Source: Rubrobacteraceae bacterium
Lineage (GTDB): Bacteria; Actinomycetota; Rubrobacteria; Rubrobacterales; Rubrobacteraceae
DNA: 8,595 bases
Assembly (NCBI GenBank): GCA_013698525.1
Contig: JACCSM010000362.1
Coordinates: 1-8,595, forward strand
Reading direction: 5' to 3'
Within the stretch, counting starts at the first letter, position 1; each line of letters opens with the position of its first letter. The translations under genes were made by a program, and so were the position numbers. The notes beneath the pieces are model-generated. The model was not told the DNA's origin, ran no database searches, and saw only the letters and a program-made list of their open reading frames with translations. Of the stretch, positions 6,041 through 8,595 are shown piece by piece.

Positions 6041-7417
6041 CTATTCCGAGGCCCTGATGCCTTCCCTGGCGCGGTCGAACTTGCCCGAGAGGATGGTTGC
6101 TGTCTGTATGACGGGGCTCAGGGCAGGGCCGTAGGGTGGGGAGTAGGCGAGGTCTATGTTGACGAGGTCGGGGTAGGATAGTCGGCCCCAGAGGGCCGTG
6201 GCGCAGATGTCGATCAGCTTGTCGGCGCTGGATCCCGTGGCCTCAGCGCCGAGTAAGCGTCCAGTCGCCCGGTCGGCGATGAGCTTGAGGAAGACTTTCT
6301 GCGCGCCTGGATAGTAGGCCGCCCGGTCGTAGGCCGAGAGGCTCGCGCTGACGACCTCGAAGCCCGCGTCCATTGCCGCCTCCTCGGAGAGGCCCGTCTT
6401 GCCCACGCCGAGGTCGAAGACCTTGAAGATGCCCGTGCCCAGGGTTCCGGGGAACTCCAGGGTTTCTTCTCCAGTGGCGGCGTTTGTACCGGCGACACGG
6501 CCCATCTGGTTCGCCGTATCGCCCAGGGGGACCCAGGCCGGACTGCCGTCGGTCAGGTTGGTCGTCTGTACACAATCCCCCGCGGCCCAGACGTCAGGGG
6601 CGCTCGTCTTCATGTGTTTGTCGACCAGGATGGCGCCTGTGCTGCCAAGTTCGATCCCTGCTTCGGCGGCCAGCTCGACGTTCGGCTTTATCCCGACGCC
6701 GACGACCACGAGGTCAGCCGCCAGCTCCGTTCCCCCGAACTTCACGCCCCGCACGCGCTCTTCTCCGGTAAACTCATCGACCTTCTCACCCGTGTAGACG
6801 CCGACACCGTGGGCTCCCAGCTCGGCCTCCACCTTCTCCGAGACCTCGGGGCCGTAGGCGAGGGCGACCCTGTCCTGGCCTTCGATCAGGAAGACTTCCA
6901 TCCCTAGCCGGCACAGGTTCTCCGCGATCTCGAGCCCGATGTATCCCCCGCCGACGATGGCCGCGTTCCTGGGAGCGTACTCCTCTATGTACGACTTTAT
7001 CCTGTCAGCGTCGGTGAGGAAGCGGATCTCGAAGACGCCTTCGAGGTCAGCGCCGGGGATGGGGGGGAGGACGGCCCGCGCGCCGGTCGCGATCACGAGC
7101 CGGTCGTAGGTGTCTTCGAACGCCTTCCCCGTCTCCAGGTCGAGAACGGAGAGCTTCTTGCCTGAAGCGTCTATCCTCTCTACCCTGTGGCGGACCAGGA
7201 CCTCGATGTCTTGCTGGGCGAACTTCTCGGGGGTGCGGGCGATGAGGTTCTCGCGCCCATCGACGACGCCGGAGAGGAAGTAGGGCAGTCCGCACTCGCT
7301 GATCGAAGGTTCCGGCTCCTCCTGGTAGACCGTGACCTCCATCTCCGGGTCAAGCCTGCGCGCCCTGGAGGCCGCCTTCGTCCCCGCCGCCACGCCACCA
7401 ACGATCACAAGCCGCAT
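6041..7417 (-). CDS. FAD-dependent pyridine nucleotide-disulfide oxidoreductase, CoA-disulfide reductase / NADH oxidase type
   Basis: This 458-residue protein is full length for the CoA-disulfide reductase/NADH oxidase group (about 440-460). FAD is bound by the N-terminal VGGVAAG (6-12) and by AAGDC (278-282), and NAD(P)H by VGGGYIG (155-161). The single redox cysteine C42 sits in SISECGLPYFLSG (38-50), a wording typical of CoA-disulfide reductases; there is no CxxxxC pair as in glutathione or lipoamide dehydrogenases. The C-terminal dimerisation domain has Y368/Y369 and DLAYSPPYGP (422-431), where Y425 fits the second conserved active-site tyrosine. It probably reduces CoA-type disulfides or persulfides, or O2, in the cytoplasm. 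No rhodanese domain is fused. AAAGGA nine bases before ATG supports the start. It is read toward the repeat array, and a gap of about 330 bp with a hairpin separates it from superoxide dismutase, so it is probably its own transcript. Confidence 0.9.
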   Translation of the reverse strand: MRLVIVGGVAAGTKAASRARRLDPEMEVTVYQEEPEPSISECGLPYFLSGVVDGRENLIARTPEKFAQQDIEVLVRHRVERIDASGKKLSVLDLETGKAFEDTYDRLVIATGARAVLPPIPGADLEGVFEIRFLTDADRIKSYIEEYAPRNAAIVGGGYIGLEIAENLCRLGMEVFLIEGQDRVALAYGPEVSEKVEAELGAHGVGVYTGEKVDEFTGEERVRGVKFGGTELAADLVVVGVGIKPNVELAAEAGIELGSTGAILVDKHMKTSAPDVWAAGDCVQTTNLTDGSPAWVPLGDTANQMGRVAGTNAATGEETLEFPGTLGTGIFKVFDLGVGKTGLSEEAAMDAGFEVVSASLSAYDRAAYYPGAQKVFLKLIADRATGRLLGAEATGSSADKLIDICATALWGRLSYPDLVNIDLAYSPPYGPALSPVIQTATILSGKFDRAREGIRASE

Positions 7418-7426
7418 AACCTGGAA

Positions 7427-7432
7427 TCCTTT
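7427..7432 (-). promoter_or_regulatory. Ribosome binding site of the oxidoreductase gene
   Basis: The minus strand reads AAAGGA, nine bases before the ATG at 7417. A second AGG closer to the ATG is too near to serve. Confidence 0.5.
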
Positions 7433-7555
7433 CGCTCTCGCCCCCTCGCTATTAGATTAGTCTACAGGTTTGGCCCGGATCACGAGGGAGTCGTATAGAG
7501 TCTGTCAAGACGGGATCGCGTTGGGCCGGTGGGCACGCAATAGCCCTACCATACA

Positions 7556-7583
7556 TGTCAATCCCGCGAAAGCGTGAATCCAC
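7556..7583 (+). repeat. Degenerate copy of a widespread CCCGCGAAAGCG palindromic repeat (dRS3-like)
   Basis: TGTCAATCCCGCGAAAGCG continues as TGAATCCAC. It closely matches the common bacterial intergenic palindrome GTCATTCCCGCGAAAGCG + GGAATCCAC, known in Neisseria as dRS3 and seen in many genomes. Two changes (A for T in the first arm, T for G in the second) weaken the stem while the GAAA loop stays. The false peptide read through it (IPRKREST) is a familiar mark of this repeat. The comparison is from memory. Confidence 0.55.
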
Positions 7584-7672
7584 CGCGGTAACAGGGGCCC
7601 CGTGGGTAATGGCGGCTTCCGTCGTGCCGCTCGTATTCATCCGGACTCGTTATCACCGATCAAGGCGTTCAG

Positions 7673-7691
7673 CGTGCTATCCTGCAGCACG
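7673..7691. repeat. Small hairpin beside the superoxide dismutase terminator
   Basis: CGTGCT (7673-7678) and AGCACG (7686-7691) form a six-base stem with a seven-base loop. It lies three bases beyond the main terminator hairpin in the leftward direction and may back it up. Confidence 0.4.
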
Positions 7692-7694
7692 GAA

Positions 7695-7721
7695 GAGCCC
7701 CCGGAATCTACCCGGGGGCTC
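7695..7721 (-). terminator. Terminator hairpin of the superoxide dismutase gene
   Basis: GAGCCCCCGG (7695-7704) and CCGGGGGCTC (7712-7721) make a perfect ten-base GC-rich stem with a seven-base loop, 28 bases after the superoxide dismutase stop. Only a short pyrimidine run (TTCC) follows leftward, so it is of the U-poor type often seen in GC-rich actinobacteria. Confidence 0.6.
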
Positions 7722-7748
7722 CGCGTGCCGTCTAGTTCTTGCTACTTG

Positions 7749-8378
7749 CTAGGCGCTCTTGGCGGCCTGGTATCTCCTGTCGGCCTCCTCCCAGTTGACC
7801 ACGTCCCACCATGCTCCTATGTACTCAGGACGCCTGTTCTGGTACTTCAGATAGTAGGCGTGCTCCCAAACGTCCAACCCTATCACTGGCGTCTTGCCTT
7901 CCATCAAGGGCGAGTCCTGGTTGGCACTCTTCTCTATCGAGAGCGAGCCATCTGGGGAGGCTATAAGCCACACCCACCCGGAGCCGAAGACGCTGCCAGG
8001 GGCACCAACACCCGCCCACTCCTCCTTGAAGGAGTCAAACGAGCCGAAGTCCCGATCGATTGCTTCTGCTAGCTCCCCAGTAGGCTCTCCGCCACCCTGA
8101 CCGCTAGGACCCATGATCTGCCAGAACATGGAGTGGTTTGAGTGGCCGCCTCCGTTGTTTCTTACAGCGGTTCTTATGTCTTCGGGCAAGGAGTCTATAG
8201 AGGCGAGAAGTTCCTCGAGGTTACCCGGGTCAGCCTCAGGGTGTTTATCGAGGGCGGCGTTTAGGTTGGTAACGTAAGTATTGTGGTGTTTTTCGTGGTG
8301 GAGGTGCATGGTCTGTTCGTCGATGGTGGGTTCGAGGGCGTCGTAGCCGTAGGGCAGTTGTGGCAGCTCGTAAGCCAT
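7749..8378 (-). CDS. sodA: Superoxide dismutase, Mn-type of the Mn/Fe family
   Basis: This enzyme converts superoxide to O2 and H2O2 in the cytoplasm. Counting from the ATG at 8378 the protein has 209 residues, the usual length, and begins [17 protein letters not shown], the canonical N-terminus. The frame stays open upstream to an ATG at 8429, which would add 17 acidic, non-conserved residues, so the inner start is preferred; its AGGAG site is about 12 bases upstream, slightly far. Metal ligands are H27, H82 (in [11 protein letters not shown]), D169 and H173 (in DVWEHAYY), with the dimer-bridging E172 and gateway Y35. G77-G78 together with Q154 in QDSPL point to manganese rather than iron. 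No secretion signal is seen. The gene is followed by a strong hairpin and is probably monocistronic; the neighbouring CoA-disulfide-reductase-like gene has a related oxidative-stress role. Confidence 0.96.
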   Translation of the reverse strand: MAYELPQLPYGYDALEPTIDEQTMHLHHEKHHNTYVTNLNAALDKHPEADPGNLEELLASIDSLPEDIRTAVRNNGGGHSNHSMFWQIMGPSGQGGGEPTGELAEAIDRDFGSFDSFKEEWAGVGAPGSVFGSGWVWLIASPDGSLSIEKSANQDSPLMEGKTPVIGLDVWEHAYYLKYQNRRPEYIGAWWDVVNWEEADRRYQAAKSA

Positions 8379-8501
8379 TTTTTCTGCGTTCTCCTCTCGT
8401 GGTTTACTTTCGTTCTCCTCGCTGTACATACCCTGAAACAGTGAACCTTTAACGTCGGTAGTCGTGGGAGCAAGAGCGTACCCCGTAGATGCGTGAGGCT
8501 G
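8379..8501 (-). promoter_or_regulatory. Superoxide dismutase leader and presumed promoter region
   Basis: This stretch holds the 5' untranslated region of the superoxide dismutase gene. The only clear element is a duplicated ribosome-site-like sequence. TTGCTC on the minus strand (about 8467-8472) followed 15 bases later by TTAAAG is a weak promoter guess. No known metal- or redox-responsive box was recognised. Confidence 0.4.
8387..8420 (-). repeat. Duplicated GAGGAGAACG in the superoxide dismutase leader
   Basis: The minus-strand ten-mer GAGGAGAACG occurs at 8387-8396 and again at 8411-8420, exactly 24 bases apart. Each copy contains a ribosome-site core (GAGGAG). The copy nearer the gene precedes the chosen start at 8378 by about 10-12 bases. 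Because 24 is a multiple of three, the longer alternative protein would contain the repeated tripeptide EEN. Confidence 0.6.
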
Positions 8502-8507
8502 TAGAAT
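8502..8507 (+). promoter_or_regulatory. Candidate rightward -10 box
   Basis: TAGAAT followed by ACGGGTGT repeats the arrangement in front of the proline operon (TAGAAT then CGGGGTGT; 12 of 14 bases equal). No -35 match is visible at the usual distance. It would drive the possible gene that leaves the window on the right. Confidence 0.3.
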
Positions 8508-8509
8508 AC

Positions 8510-8539
8510 GGGTGTTGAAGACGCACTCTTCACGAACCC
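8510..8539 (+). repeat. Interrupted hairpin followed by a T-run
   Basis: TGAAGA (8516-8521) pairs with TCTTCA (8527-8532) around a five-base loop. After a small internal bulge, GGGT (8510-8513) pairs with ACCC (8536-8539). TTTT follows at 8541-8544. It could be an attenuator at the start of a rightward transcript, a terminator, or chance. Confidence 0.4.
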
Positions 8540-8595
8540 CTTTTGGTGGAGAGCCGGGGCGGCCCGCTCCGGAGGAGATGCGGCGCCTGCTAGAT
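8512..8595 (+). CDS. Possible start of an unidentified rightward gene (cut by right edge)
   Basis: From a GTG at 8512 the frame is open for 28 codons to the edge. The peptide ends [12 protein letters not shown], which looks protein-like but matches no family I can name. An in-frame stop at 8494-8496 limits the upstream extent. With TAGAAT only four bases before the GTG, the message could be leaderless. TTG at 8515 is another start. The ATG at 8578 has GGAGGAG directly before it, but that spacing is too short for a normal ribosome site. The hairpin at 8510-8539 overlaps this stretch, which argues for a later start. The evidence is weak. Confidence 0.25.
   Translation, partial: MLKTHSSRTPFGGEPGRPAPEEMRRLLD

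Larger units (their letters stand above)
7418..7748. other. Intergenic stretch without a credible gene
   Basis: No frame here combines a ribosome site with protein-like composition. It holds the oxidoreductase leader and promoter, a degenerate palindromic repeat (7556-7583), and two hairpins next to the superoxide dismutase end (7673-7691 and 7695-7721). An AT-rich patch with tandem ATTAG (7451-7460), inside the small palindrome TAGATTAGTCTA (7453-7464), may mark the leftward -10 area; no matching -35 was found. A plus-strand pair TTGGCC (7470-7475) and TATAGA (7494-7499), 18 bases apart, has no gene after it and is weak. Confidence 0.6.

Noticed and set aside
7503..7508. Perfect minus-strand TTGACA, with a second copy at 7556-7561
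   Set aside because: Neither copy has an acceptable -10 hexamer 16-18 bases downstream on the minus strand, and the second belongs to the dRS3-like repeat.
7738..7751. Tandem CTTGCTA-CTTGCTA at the superoxide dismutase stop codon
   Set aside because: Two heptamers only, with no wider structure. Most likely a small slippage duplication without function.

Overview
This is GC-rich bacterial chromosome with tightly packed genes. The Arg and Ile codons AGG and ATA are used freely alongside GC-ending codons. The split proline-oxidation pair resembles the short Thermus/Actinobacteria type. These traits fit a deep-branching actinobacterium such as Rubrobacter, but that is an impression from codon use and gene style; no marker gene is present to settle it.

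Left part (1-3268, minus strand): three genes are read leftward with no gaps between them. The order is an aldehyde dehydrogenase, a monomeric-sarcosine-oxidase-type flavoprotein, and the first 170 residues of an ornithine cyclodeaminase/delta1-pyrroline-2-carboxylate reductase family enzyme that runs off the left edge. The first junction is a one-base overlap (TGATG) and the second a one-base gap (TAGCATG), so this is an operon with translational coupling. A cyclic-imine reductase, an amine oxidase and an aldehyde dehydrogenase together would suit breakdown of a cyclic imino acid such as pipecolate or hydroxyproline. The substrate is not proven.

Centre (3269-5872): a 127-bp divergent control region separates that operon from a rightward pair, proline dehydrogenase and delta1-pyrroline-5-carboxylate dehydrogenase. 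The pair takes L-proline to L-glutamate. Both groups therefore probably serve imino-acid catabolism and may share control.

Convergent gap (5873-6040): the whole gap is filled by a modular repeat. A conserved flank (TGCTGACAAGC ... GCGYGC) encloses GC-rich hairpins that differ in sequence but remain palindromic. One copy is inverted relative to the other three. This is the most unusual structure in the window.

Right part (6041-8378, minus strand): a CoA-disulfide-reductase-type FAD/NAD(P) oxidoreductase comes first. It is followed by a roughly 330-bp intergenic stretch with a degenerate copy of a widespread palindromic repeat and a strong terminator hairpin, then a Mn-type superoxide dismutase. 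Both enzymes have redox-defence roles but are probably separate transcripts. The last 200 bp hold the superoxide dismutase leader, with a duplicated GAGGAGAACG, and a possible rightward promoter, hairpin and start of a gene cut off by the right edge.

No RNA gene, CRISPR array, insertion sequence, phage gene or obvious defence system was seen. Most of the window is ordinary metabolism; the parts that merit attention are the repeat array and the uncharacterised three-gene operon.
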